Below are positions 1-12,400 of a stretch of DNA of 64,000 nucleotides, piece by piece. Source of the stretch: Himantopus leucocephalus (lineage: Eukaryota > Chordata > Aves > Charadriiformes > Recurvirostridae); assembly GCA_003993805.1 (NCBI GenBank), contig RSEF01000001.1, forward strand, positions 78,671,839 to 78,735,838, written 5' to 3'. Position 1 is the stretch's first letter; every line of letters starts with the position of its first letter. The position numbers and the translations under genes are program-made. The notes below the pieces were generated by a model, which did no database searches, had not been told where the DNA came from, and worked only from the letters and a program-made list of their open reading frames with translations.

Positions 1-3000
1 TTTTTTTTTTTTTTTTTTTTTAATTTGGCGGCAGTAGCTGAAATAGGAGCCCTTCTAAAGCCTGGAATTCTTTTTTTCATTGAAGAAGGGGAAGAAAGCA
101 ACTGAGATTTGAAGTTGTCCAGGAAATTAATTTTGGGGGAAGAAAGGAAGTTATTTATAGAGGAGAAAAGGTGGCATTAGTTAATACAAGTCACCTTTGA
201 TCTTTTTTTTTTTTTTTTTGTGTGAAGATGACTGGAAATGAAAAATGGGAAAAAGAGAACTGCAGCTGGAAGTATCAAATGTTCCGGAGCCATCAATCTG
301 TTTCACTCCAGGACAAAAGGTGGAAAAATATCTGCATGTCTAACACTAAGAGAAACTGATGACATGATTTAAATTCGAGGCAATAGTCACCTAAAAAGAA
401 AATTTGATGTTACTTAGTAAGAACTGAGTTTTAAAAAGCTTTGCAATAAATTATCCTTAAAGTGCATTTTTTTAAAATGATAAAACTTTCCTTAAAATTC
501 ATATGAGTAAGGCCCAATATTCATATTGGCTGCTAAATTGCATAGTTTAATATATAGCAAAAAGTAGTTAGGTCTTTCATAATGCTAACAAAGAATCCAT
601 ACTTAAGGAGAGTTGTGGATGGTTAGTAATGATCATAGGAGAAAAGTCATTAGGGTAATGTAATTCTTGAGGAAAAATTAATTGAATTTCATCCATTATT
701 TCCCAGCTACAGCTAGTATATTTAAAATTAAATTACACAGACATAACCTATCTGAGTGGGTTTCTGTGCGTAAATATCAATATTTCTTTTGTTTCGGAAA
801 ATAAAATTGGAGTGAAAAATGGAACACAGCCATAACAGATACAGGTTTGTATTAGTTTTAGAGTATTGAATTACAGATGTGGAGAGAAGTAAATCCAGAG
901 TATTATTTCCTCTCCTTCACTCACCCTTATTCTTAAATGTTTTCCTCACCTTCTGCCTGACTTTAGAAGAAAATAACATTTCAAAAATAAACTGCTTCTT
1001 TAAACATATATACAGGCAGTTGTAACTGAGTTCCTTAAAAACATCAGTCATTATCAGGGTCTCTGAGAAAGTTGTTCAGTAGTGGCTTGTTTGTATTTGA
1101 AGAAAATACAGGGAGTCAGCTTCTAAATTAAACTCAATTTTTTTTATTGGCAGATCAGAATCACTGGGTTTGGGTTGTTTTTCTTTTTGTCCATAGGCAT
1201 GGCAAGGAGAGCTGTGGCATTTCTGTCAGGAACTTGGTTTTATACCTTTCCAGCTTTACAGATTTTTATAGCTTGAATTTATTTACAAGCATACACAATC
1301 GAAGATTTAGGACAGTAATTTAAATGGAGAGTAACTTCTTTTAAAGGAAGTAAACTTCATTTGGATTTGGGTTAATGAAATTACTACAGAATTAAACATA
1401 ATTAGAATTCAATCTAAAACTTTGGGTTTTTCTGTTTGCTTGATCACAAGTACATTCACGCTGCAAAGTTTTTGGAGAGCAGTTAAAGTGCAAAATGGCA
1501 TTCCCAAGGTACCCTTTGATCTCCCTTCTGGCCTGGACTACGGACAGAAGTCACTGTTTTTTGATCCATCAATAATAACAAAAGGGGTTTTTTGCCGGAT
1601 TTCAGAATTACTTGTAAGTCTGCTAGAAATCTTACTCAGTGTTTATAGTGGAGCCACCAGAACAGCTATTCTTTGGTGCAAATGGGACGGACATTTACGT
1701 CAGATATTCTTTGCGGTCACCTAAGTTTATGAATGTGCCAATGCAATCTGAGTTAGAAGTGGAAGGATAATCCGGGGGTTTTGCTCACTAAATGTGACAC
1801 TGTAATATGACAGAAGACTTCATCTTTAGAAAGAAAAAAGGATCTTCTGATGTTTTCTCCATTCTCCTTTATGCAAACAAATGCTTAACTCACAGGTGAA
1901 AGCCTGAGAAAGGACTAGTTTGCCCAAAAGCTTGGGATTTTTGTCTGCCATGTCAGTTGTATTAATAAAACAGTTTACTTTTAATTTCACCTACTTTAGA
2001 TCTAAAAAAATAATTCTGCCGTGGTAATCCTGCTCTTGTGTTCGCACTGTGATTCTCAAACTGCCGAGATCCCTCTTTGTCCCTGACAGGGGAGCATCTA
2101 GCAAAGTACAGCTCCTTCCACAGCCTTTGCAAGTCTTGTCCCAAGAAATCCTTCGGTGAAGAAGGCTTTTCACAAGAAAAGATTCAACTATCGTGCCAAT
2201 CAGAAGAGAAGCTAGCAGAAACTCATCAGAGGAGCTACCCAGACTCTGCTCCTGTAAAGCCATGCCCGATTTATGCCTGCTCTTCCCCAGTAGTTTTGAA
2301 TGATGAGTGTGTAGTGGGACAGAGCCTTTTTAACAGTTAGAGACCCTCATTAGATGTTTTGTGTCCTATCAGGAGGCAGAGGAGGGCAGCTGGGAAGTGG
2401 AAGACATGATCTGGCTTGAAGAGTGGTAAGCTGAAATTTTTTGGTGGCTTGATGGCATAACAGTGCCACTACAGATGGAGAACTGAGGCAATTGTGGAAT
2501 CTGGAGTTGGCCTGTTTGCCTTTCCTCGGCAAGGGAGGGTGAGGTGGGAAAATGTTATCCGTAAAGCAGGGGGGGAAAAACCCCCAACAACCAGAACTAA
2601 GATCTCTAGTTGGAATTCAGGTGGCTGCGGTTTAAATTACCTCTAACAGTCTGGCTGCTGACTGCTACTATTCATGAAAAGTGGCTTTGTTTTAGTTCTG
2701 AAAGATCCCAGAGCAACTGCTCTGCCTTGAGTTTCCTTCTCTGAATGGCTAAAATATTCTCTTTTTGTATTTCCTCTCTTGACCCTCTCCTCCCACTCAC
2801 CTCTTTCAACATGTATTTAGCTATGTTCAAAGGGATAGAGAGGAAGTAGTTTTCCTTCCCTGTTTCATATGGCCACAGCACTACTGCAAAGTGCCTGCCT
2901 TAGAATTTGGGAGGAGTCGGCTGATGGAGGAAGGTTAGTTGGCTGAAGGCTAGATAACATGCCAGCACTGCCAGCAGGGTACAAGGAGCAACTCAAAAGC

Positions 3001-5575
3001 ATAGTGACAATTTTAGCTGACTTTTTCCCGATTCATCGCATGCGCTTCAGCATACCCCAGTCCTGTTAAACAAGCACACAGCAATCAGCTTGGATTCTTT
3101 CCCTGGCAGGTGAATGTCAGACCGAGCCTGTTTCAAATGCAAATGACGCTGCTGTGAGCTGTGCCTTTGTTGTCCTGAGGTGTGCAGTGGGGCACAGCAC
3201 AAGCGAGGACACCCTGTCCTATCTGGGCAGCTCAAAGGCGAGTGGAACTGGATGGATGCAGCCATCCACTCTGCTACCTTTGTAGCCCATTACCTGCCAT
3301 CTGGGGTCCTCAGCCCGGTGCCCTTTGCAGCTGCTGTTGACCTCAGCTTTCGAAATTAGCTCTGACATGGTCCCTGGTTAGGCAGTACGTTGCTGGGATG
3401 ATTTATAAAGCCTGACATTTTACAAGACTCTCCCTGTACTGTATTTCCATGCTTGAGATAGTGAAGATCATTGTGCTGGGCCTCAGCAGCTGAGCTGGTA
3501 AGGTCTTCTTCAAGATCGACACCCCTCGTTTCTTTTTTTTTTTTTTTTTAATCATATTTCCTTTTTTGTCTGAAACAACTAAGATCTGTTGACCTTCTAG
3601 TTACAGTGATGCTTATCTGCTCATTGAGAAGGGAAGAGTGTGATTACGGTTGGGATCCTGGTTCCTTGGACTGGCATTTAAAGCTACATTTCTTTCTCTT
3701 TCCTGATTTTTAAGACTGTTCAATTTACTGTTATTTGTAACCCTTGATTGAAGTTTTAGTATAGTCCTAGATCCATAGAGATGGTCTTTCAAATGGACAG
3801 TGTAAATTATAAATCCTGTGTTAACAATATAGTACTCTGTCCTAGAAAATACGTGTTAGTTTCACTGCCATTTAATGGCATTCTCATTTTGGCCGTTGAA
3901 TCCCATCTGTCTAAATCCCATGTATATTTTAAATCAGATGTACTTTGGGGAGCTTAGCAATAGTAACATTAATCGTTCACATAGTGCTGACAACATGTAA
4001 TGATTTGAGTAGTGCATCCTTTGATGCTGTGTAGTGTTAATGACAGCAATAATAAGCTTTGCAGTTGACCACATCATTTGCCTTGGAGGATCATTTCAGA
4101 TAACAAAAACCAGAGACTGGTTGTGCAAGAACTGGTTGCTCACACATTCAAGCACTGTTTTTCTTCCCAATAGAGAAGCTATTTATTGCCAGGACACCAG
4201 CGGTTTCTCCTGTCACAAGGATGTGTTGTTGATAATGCCTGTAGAAAGCCCCGTATTTCTAGACACATACTGTGAATAATCAAAATCTGAGAAACTACTT
4301 TATTCTGAGCCAGGTAAAATTACAATGGGAAATATAAATGCATCTGCCCGTGTAATGCTGTGGGCTCATCGGTTCCAAACATTTTAAGATCTCTTCTTTT
4401 TGCCTGCATTTTCATTTGCATCCTGTCACTGGGTTGCCTATGAGCTGTCAGGTAAACCTGCTGCCTAAAATGCTGATAATACAATTAAAATTACTGATAT
4501 TTTGATATGCCCCATTTTGTGCTTTCTGATTGTATGCTGTGTTACCAACTGTCCTGGTTTGAGGTAAAACAGGACCAATTTTGTTCAGTAACTTTGCTTC
4601 TTAGCTAGGCCTCTTCTAACTACTGAAATTAACAGCGTGTTTTGCAGACATTGTTCAGTCTCTTGGAGTGATAAGACCTATGTTTATAGTTGATGCCAAG
4701 GCATGGTATGCAGAGATTTCTGCTTAATTATGAGCTAAGCACAAAGTGACATATGCTGGCAAGATACCTGTGCCATAGTTTTTCATGATTGTGTTTCTTG
4801 TGTGTTCTTTTAAAGCCTCGCATACTACCAATGTGTTTTCTGAGTAACCGTAATGTTGCCTTAGGAATAACCTCACAGCTGCTCAGAAGTTATCGAAAAA
4901 CTCTCCACCCACCAGCGCTAGCTTCTGACTGAGCCTCGTTAATAGATTGGCTCTGATCTTGAGTAGCTACCATAAGATGGAATATCTGGGATATCGTTCA
5001 GTAATCTGAACTGGAAAATTAAAGAGAGTTTGCAGCTGTGTGATGGGAGAGATCCGAAAGACTGTTGTTATAAGAATCCTGTTCTGCCCATATTGCTGCG
5101 GGAAATGCTCCTGGCTCTTCTGTAGTAATACGCTTTATGAAACACCCTCAGAAACAATCAGTTCTTCCCAGCACCAGCACTGCTACTGAGGGGTTAAAAT
5201 CAATAGGAGCTTACTGGCTAGAATCCAGTTTCTATGCATTGCTCTGGAAAATGGAAGGGCTAGACTTTGTATCAGATTAAGCTGAGTTAAAGTAGATTGA
5301 GGCTTAAGGGTTTTCCAGCAGAACGTGAAATATTAAAGCCAGGCAATTTTATCTTGTTCCTGTATTATTTCATTTCTATTTTCCCAATTCAATATTAAGC
5401 TGAATTCTAAGAATTCCTGTTGTTTACTGCACTAGCCCTCCAATTTAGCCAAGAGAATACTGAGAATGTAACATGTTTCTGTGTCTGCTTAAAGTACAGA
5501 TTTCATTTAGTACTTTTTATTTGTTATTGTTGCTAGAACATGGGCATTCATATTTATGACCATTTTGTTTTTCAG
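1..5575 (+). other. PIK3C2G: PIK3C2G intron (left part off window)
   Basis: This stretch lies upstream of the first recognisable PIK3C2G exon. I looked for the PX-domain exons and for the exon carrying the first strands of the C2 domain, which must lie upstream, and did not find them. It begins with a 21-base poly-T run and has further T runs near 206-222 and 3533-3551. An LTR-like element starts at 4550. The open frames here (60-100 codons) resemble no protein I know. Confidence 0.6.
4550..4850 (+). mobile_element. LTR-like element, start TGTCCTGGTTTGAGG
   Basis: The left edge is clear: TGTCCTGGTTTGAGG follows unrelated sequence. The first ~80 bases match, with one difference, the reverse complement of the right half of the element at 41268-41433. 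After about 4630 the two copies diverge. The TGTC start fits a retroviral-type LTR end, but I did not find a convincing right end, so 4850 is only a guess. No internal retroviral reading frame is visible. Family name not assigned. Confidence 0.5.
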
Positions 5576-5701
5576 CACCTCCCAGATGGCTCTGCCCCAA
5601 GTGCACACGCTGAATTTTATCTTCTGCCAGATCCTTATGAGGTCAGTCGAAGGAAAACAAGAACAGCTCCAAAAAGCTCTGACCCTACTTACAATGAAAT
5701 T
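5576..5701 (+). CDS. PIK3C2G: PIK3C2G penultimate coding exon
   Basis: A T-rich tract ending in CAG precedes the exon and GTGAGT follows it. It encodes 42 residues in phase 0, including FYLLPDPYE, a run of Lys/Arg (SRRKTR) and SDPTYNEI. This is the middle of a C2 domain, where the basic strand precedes the conserved NPTFNE-like turn. Confidence 0.85.
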
Positions 5702-8700
5702 GTGAGTACCATTCACTTTCATCCACCATTTCTTAGTTGTTTGATTTTTTTTGCCCACTCTTGAAATAAAATAGCAATACAGCATTTAGAGCTGTTGCAA
5801 TGAGTACAATCAAAAAGAAGGAGCATATCATAAGCTGAACCACAAATGGGGAGAATCTTCTGCTGCGCTTCTTTCTCAGAAGTGAAGCAGTCTCTTTGTG
5901 TCTCTCTCCTCAGGAAAGCAGTTGGGTTATTCCCACTGCTCTATCTTACACCATAGCCACAGTTACACGTCAGCCAAATGAGACCAAGCATCATTGCACC
6001 AAAACCTAACCTGTTTTGAATGCAGATTTGTACAATAACATAAAAATTGCTAATTTAACGGATGCTGTTAGTGAAATTCACATTTGAAAATAGACAACCA
6101 AATTGATAACATAATAATAAATAGCCCAGCTCTTTTTACATCAAAAAGCAGTTCACAGCCATATATAATTATTTCACACACCACTGAAGTGCTCGTGCCT
6201 CTGGGGTGCAAAGAAATATTTGTGTGGAGAAACATTTACGACAGAATGGGAAGTGGCATAAACTATATTCTTTTGTAAAGGCAGATGAGATTCAAATAGT
6301 AGGTGGAATTGGAGGTTATAATTATTACATATAGCAAATCTCCTAAAGATCTCAAAGCAATTTACAAATGCACTTTTGAGCAGGCTTTAAAGTATAAGGC
6401 ATGGAAAATATTACCACTCCACCCTGTTTCATAGATAAGATATGATGAAGCTTAAGTTAGTCAGCTGAGACTAAGAGTCCTTATCTCCTAGTTTCCCAGT
6501 CGTGGAGTTTCAATATTTTTCTTTTCCTTTTCCCACATGTCTTTGATTACAAAAGTTACTTGCTTACGCTGATGACTTGCAGCGCTTCTGTAAGTAGGCT
6601 CCTCGAGTAGTATTGCTGTTAACAGCTGAGAGAGATTTCCCTCCCTGCGGTACTGCAGTGGAATAACAGGGAACTGGGCTTGATTTTTTGGTACCTTCTT
6701 TCCTTTTCTTGCAATCAAAGAGACAGTGGAATGAGTCTAATTGACCTGTCTGAAGAAATTCCTTTACATTTGAAGGATATTTAAAGCAAAGAAATATAAT
6801 ACGATTATATACTAACATTCATTGTAAAGTATCTAAAATGGACTACAGACAAGAACCAGCCAGCAGCACTGGAAGACAATTATCTTTCAAATCATTATGA
6901 CATCGAGTTGAATGTGAGAAAATCCAAAATCCTGTCTGCAGTCAGACAGTAGTCAGTGGGAGGAGATTTAGTTGCGGTTAAGGAGCATCTCACTGCTGTT
7001 AAGAGAAATTCCATGAAAACTTTAATATCCTTTACTCAAAACTCCTTCTTCACAGATGCTCAGTCTTTTTCACCAGGAACGCTAATCGCAGCGGGGACAT
7101 ATGGTTCCATTGAACTTGGACATTTCAAACCCATTCCTTGTGCTGTTAGCAGCTCTGTTCTTCCATATGTGATATCATTCTGTATGCATTTTCTGTCCAA
7201 GGCTGGTAGACTGAGGCAGAAGCCACCCCAGGGAGAAAAAACTACTAAAAATATAAGTCAGCTGTCTTTTAAGTTAGTTACTGTCCAAAACGCTGTGTAC
7301 AGAAATGTACTAGCCTTTTTTATGAGTTCATAAGTTTTTATTAAAGCCAAATGGCTGGAAGGAAGCTGTATATTAATTTCTCTCTGTGTTCAAGACTGAG
7401 AAAATTCTGAAATGTGCTTCTCTTGGGTATTTTTGGTTTTAGTTTTGTACTTTTATTGCTTATGACTGCCTACAGCAAATTATCAGCCTTGCAAAAGTGC
7501 ATTTTATTTTTTATTTTTACTCACGTGTGTGAGAGTGAAGATGTGAAGGTCCAGGAGGGCTGACAATAGAATGAACTATGCCAAATGTTCTGGAGTTGTT
7601 TTTAACAAGCACTCCTTTTTTGTCTTGTTCCTTTATTTGGATTTTGGAGTTTGTTGCATTCACACTGGTATAACATTGCATTAAAACGTGATGGTTGAGA
7701 AGAAGAGGAGAAAGAACACAGAAAAATGGAACCACTGTTAGGAATAAATAGACCAGTGTTAGGAGTAAATAAGAGTTACTCGGCAGGTTCCAGAGTAGTT
7801 TAGCGAAAACTAAGAAAGTAAAAAAATAGAAAATATATCTGAACGATTCAAGTTTAAACTCTTGCCGAGAAAAATCGCAATGACCAGAACCAACTGCAGT
7901 GGGGTCTTGCTCATATGTGTAGCGTTTGCCCTGAGACATACTTCATGGTCTCAGTTGTCCTCAGTTTGTCTCTTGAGTGCCTGCGCGTATGCGCACCCAC
8001 AAAATGAGCAAACATCCGAGGCAAAGCAGAGTGCGCATTGCCATAACGAAGCCAGAACGAGAGGGAATTTTCTCCATCCTGCCCTTGGGGTGCAGTCAGA
8101 TGTGAGCAAATATACCTGGGCCATATCAGTCTGTTTGCGTTATCGCAATTGCCCCTGGGAGCAGAGGGGCTGCAGCCCTGCAACAAGCAGAATAGCCCCA
8201 GCAGGTGTCTTGGAGGGGGAGGAGGGGAGCTGTGCCAGGAGCCACAGCCACCCCCTCCAGCACCGTGCATCAAAGGCTAATTTGGACGATGAAGGGCAAA
8301 TCCAGGAACTGTGCCATGGCTACCTAAGGAGAAGCAACTGTCTTGCATTTGCGATTAAAATGTCATTAGACCCCCGTAGGTCAACAGCGCTTCTCTTTTT
8401 GGAGCCAGGAGTATTTGAATTCCAGTTCTAACTGTCCCACTGATTTTCTGCGTGGCCATGTATAACTCACCTCTGTTTGATCTAGCTGTATAAATAGGAG
8501 GCAAATATTCTTACTACACAATCGTTTCAGGATTTAACTGTTCTGATTGTGAAATTCTGGCAGGTGGCATTTGTTTTATCCACATCCTAATTCAGCTATC
8601 TCCAGACCTTCCTTCTGTCCCTACATCCTGATGATATATACCTTGCTCCAGCTGAATTTGCAGTACCGTTTTAGAAACTGTTTATTGGGATCATTTGAAA

Positions 8701-11647
8701 ACCACCCACCCTGCACTGTAAGGTCTGTCATTGCTCACAGCTTAAAGCCTCTTTTTGTCCAAAGATTGAAAGTTGTTCATTACCCCAGTTCACGCCTGTT
8801 GTAATCCACCGTACTGAAGATTTCTCAGCTCTTAACAGCTCACATGTACACTTCTTGGTGATTTAAAGCAACAGCTGAAGATGATATCTTTAATGTATTG
8901 GCAAAGAAACAAGTCACCTTTCTATGGTAACATTAGTATCACTTCAGTAATCAAATCATAGATTTATTCTAAACTATATTATCGCTTACTGTACCTGTCC
9001 TTGGTTTTTTGGATTTTCTCCATCATTTCACTTCGATTTTGGTGGGGAGATGCCATTGGGGGACAGAAAAGCTAGAATTTTTAATTCACATAGAGTTTGG
9101 TGAAATAGGCACAGTAAACATCAAAGCTGAAAAGCATTGGGCACAACTTTTGTGAGAGCTGTTCCATACTATAATTTCCAAAGGTTTGTAAATGGAAAAG
9201 GAAATGTTGCTCCCTGGTAGACCTTTCTAGTAAAAGGCAGGTAAAAAGAGTGAGTGGGACACTTTTTCTTTCCCCCACAACCTGTGGCAGTGGCCATTCA
9301 TCCCCACGGCACCGATTATCCCCCTACACCAGAGAGCTTGGTGTCCTGTCCGTTGGTGCTTGCTGCCAGAGTAGCCTGATGTCCTGCCGGACTGGCGCTC
9401 GCTGCAACACCCCTGCAGCTTCCAGCACAGACAAAATCACTCTGCGGTCCCACAGGGGCGTCCCAGGGCCAGCCAGGCTTCTCTGGGAGAACCAACAATT
9501 TTGTGCCTCCTGGGTCCACCTGTGAAGTTCAGAGCCACCTTGCTGTTGCCACTCAGTGTGAGGAACATTGCTGGGGCTGAGCCTTTATAAAGTCTGTCCC
9601 TGTCTGAAGGACGTCTCCCACGGCCATTTCTGCTTCTTAGCAGGTACAGGGGCTGCACAGAGAGGACTCAGCGGTCCAGCCAGCAGAGATCCAAGCTAGA
9701 GGGGGCTCGGTCTGATTTTTCTTTTCCTCAGCAGTGCCATACATATAGACTGCATTCAGATTGCACAGCAAATCCAAAACACAGCACTGTACCAGTCATT
9801 AGGAAGAAAATTAACTGTATCCCAGCCAAAACCAGGTCCTTTTAGGCAGTTTCACTTTCTCATTCTCCTGAAGTGACAGTATGTCACTGCGTTTGCTTTT
9901 TAAATTGCACAGAGGTATTAAAATTTAAAGCATTTTCCATTGCAACTAAAATAGCAAAAACATTTCCAGCCCTACAAATTTTAGATTAACTGTCCTCTCG
10001 TAACAAAGCTTACCTTTCAGGCCTGAAACTAGCTGAGAGCATTCTTGCACATTTTGTCAACCCACATGCAGTTCACTCAGCAGTTTTTGATTAATGCAGA
10101 GACTGAAACGTAGGAATCTATTCTGAATGCAGCTCATTCTTGTTAGTCTATCACTCCAGATTGTTTTTTTTCAAAATTCAGAAAATACACCATTAACATT
10201 TCCTAATTAACCTCGGTTTGTTCTTGTAGTATTAAGGTAATTTCCAGGATATTTTAAAAACTACAGGCCTTGGTAATTTTCTAAAGAGATGCTAAGCAAG
10301 CTGTCGCATTTCATTTGAGAAGAATTAACAGCACTTCCCAAGTAACAAAAACATCCAAATTTAGTAAGTTCCACTTGCTAAATTGGGTCCAATCTCAGAG
10401 ATGTTCCACATGTACAGCTTCTACTGAGTGGGCTGAGCTTTCTGTCCTGTTTAATATTTGATAATTCCATTAAAAAAATGCAAGCTTTTTTTATAGTGGG
10501 CACATTTGGATACAGTTAGCATCCAGAATCATGCATAAAGATATTAGTATTGAAATAGTAAAATTTATACAGACAATTTCCAAAAGAAGATTATTATCTT
10601 TGTTATGATGTGGGTTTGTTGGATCTAGAACAGTTGTGAAATTTTATCGAATTCCTGGTTAAAAGAAAATTTGGGTTTGCTTTGGCTTGATCTTTTTTAA
10701 TTCTGGTATGTAGCACAAGATTTAGTCACAAGTGCGGTACTGAGAAAAAATTCTGAGGTACTGTGCATTGATGTGATACACCTTTGTAAGACATATCAAT
10801 GCAACATAAAGTTGCTTTAAGGCAGTACTAAGGAACATGTAACATGCAATATACATAGGTTAAGAAAAGTTGACATCAAATCTGTTTTCTTTTTTTTTCC
10901 TGATTTTTGCAGAACAACAATACCATTCATCAAAGCATCTGCTATGGAAAGACATTTAAAAGTTATAATAAACTTGCACTTTTACAGAATTGCCTATCTT
11001 AAGTTTTCATGCCTCTGTCCATGATAAGTACCTTCCATCTGAATCTTTTCTCCAGAAAATCCACCATATTATCATTTTCTGGTGAACATCATGGAGGATC
11101 TGATATTCCTTCACATTTGAGCTCAAATCTCTGCTTAAGTTAGAGTTTCAATTTTCACAGGGAAAATTATGTATACATATTTTTTTCTCAAGCATTGCAC
11201 GCCACAGGATTCAAATTTATTTACAAATGCTTGGTAACCAGATTTCACAAGCCTAAGCTGGCAGAATCTCTTTGATGTAAACTACATAAGGTCAAATATA
11301 TTTCTGAGGTAAATTCACTAAGTTGAGTGAATTTGGCTCATGGTTAGTAGTTTGTGATTCTGGAGGGCAGTTTAAAGCAATTATTACAAAGCTGTAATAA
11401 TCATCCTGAATGCTGTATTGAAGTAAGTGTTTTGCCTGTCAAGTAGATTCACAAATCCATATGTTTTTTTCTGTTTCACTGGATATTATTTCAGGTTGTA
11501 TATGACAGAGTCACAGAGCTCAAAGGCCGTATACTGAAGCTTGTTGTGAAAAGCAAAGGAACGTTTGTGGGAGCTGTTAACATTCAACTGAGCAGTGTCC
11601 ATTTAAATGAAGAAAAGTGGTATCCACTGGGAAACAGTGTAATTTAA
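5576..11647 (+). CDS. PIK3C2G: PIK3C2G, last two coding exons (C2 domain), partial gene
   Basis: Class II phosphoinositide 3-kinase gamma phosphorylates phosphatidylinositol and PI(4)P at the 3-position on internal membranes. Only its C-terminal C2 domain is here, in exons 5576-5701 and 11495-11647 (42 codons, then 50 codons plus TAA). The first exon has the class II C2 pattern FYLLPD, then a basic stretch, then DPTYNEI, comparable to the NPTFNE of PIK3C2A. The second continues VVYDRV, runs through a hydrophobic beta-strand pattern (ILKLVV), and ends at EKWYPLG, matching the KWYQL end of the family. Both borders are GT-AG and phase 0. Assignment to the G paralogue rests mainly on synteny with PLCZ1. 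The catalytic and PX exons lie outside the window. Confidence 0.85.
5702..11494 (+). other. PIK3C2G: PIK3C2G last intron
   Basis: Intron of 5.8 kb. Mostly AT-rich, with two patches that are clearly more GC-rich than their surroundings: about 7860-8430 (open frame of 189 codons on the plus strand) and about 9240-9700 (open frame of 91 codons). Neither frame resembles a known protein and neither has family support. No clear transposable element was recognised here. Confidence 0.5.
11495..11647 (+). CDS. PIK3C2G: PIK3C2G terminal coding exon
   Basis: Preceded by a polypyrimidine tract and TTTCAG, in phase 0. It encodes the last 50 residues of the protein and a TAA stop. VVYDRVTELKG joins the preceding NEI, and KWYPLGNSVI is the C-terminus. 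It completes the C2 beta-sandwich. Confidence 0.87.
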   Translation, partial: VVYDRVTELKGRILKLVVKSKGTFVGAVNIQLSSVHLNEEKWYPLGNSVI

Positions 11648-11895
11648 ATGTTGTCTAAGATAATTCAATTATTTATCTCCTAATGTTTCTTTATCCCATT
11701 TCCCACAATACATTTTGTCTCAGTTGCCCTTGAGAATATGCAGTCATCTGCTGATCACATACCTTAACATTTCTAATCATAAGGCTATTGTCTTAAAATT
11801 GCTACCATCTTCCTGCAGCAGATTCCTGTCAGTGTGAGTCTGAGAAATCACATGCTAAGAACTTGTAGCGGCATGTGGGAAATTCTTATGACAGC

Positions 11896-11901
11896 AATAA
11901 A
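11896..11901 (+). terminator. Candidate PIK3C2G poly(A) signal, proximal
   Basis: AATAAA about 250 bases after the PIK3C2G stop, followed within 25 bases by a GT-rich stretch (TTTTTGTTTTGTTTGT). A good proximal polyadenylation candidate. Confidence 0.5.
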
Positions 11902-12394
11902 GATTTTTGTTTTGTTTGTATGAAATAGTACTGTAAAAATACTGAATTCTGTACACATCAAAGTGTGGGGGCCTAATTCTTTGCTCATTAATTCCACTGA
12001 CTGTTGAAACAACGCTGATAATGGTGTACTTTATCAGCATCTGCTATGACCCCACTGCATATGATGATTTCACCAGAGAACTATGGGATGAGTCACTGGG
12101 TGCCAATACATTTCAGATGTGTACCATATTTCATGTTAAATCTTATATAATCAATGCATTATTTAAAAAAAAAAAAAAAAAACAAAACCAACCCAAACGT
12201 AAAAGCTTTGCACTTTAAACATTTTGTGCAGTATATGTTGGTGTGCTTTTAACTTTTGATATAATGTAACATTCAATCCAGGATATTCGTTTGTCAGTAA
12301 GATATGTCATTGTTCCTTTTATTCTGACATCCAAGAACCAGATATAACTGGTCATTTGTGAGAAGAAAGGAGGAGGGAGAAGCTAATATTCACA

Positions 12395-12400
12395 AATAAA
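12395..12400 (+). terminator. Candidate PIK3C2G poly(A) signal, distal
   Basis: A second AATAAA about 750 bases after the stop. Either or both of the two signals could be used. Confidence 0.35.

Noticed and set aside
2077..2340. 87-codon frame as a possible PIK3C2G exon
   Set aside because: The translation does not resemble the PX or C2 domain of class II PI3K and no phase-compatible borders join it to 5576.
7517..8273. Minus-strand frames of 120-140 codons in the PIK3C2G intron
   Set aside because: They have no similarity to any protein I know, no splice support, and lie partly opposite another chance frame.
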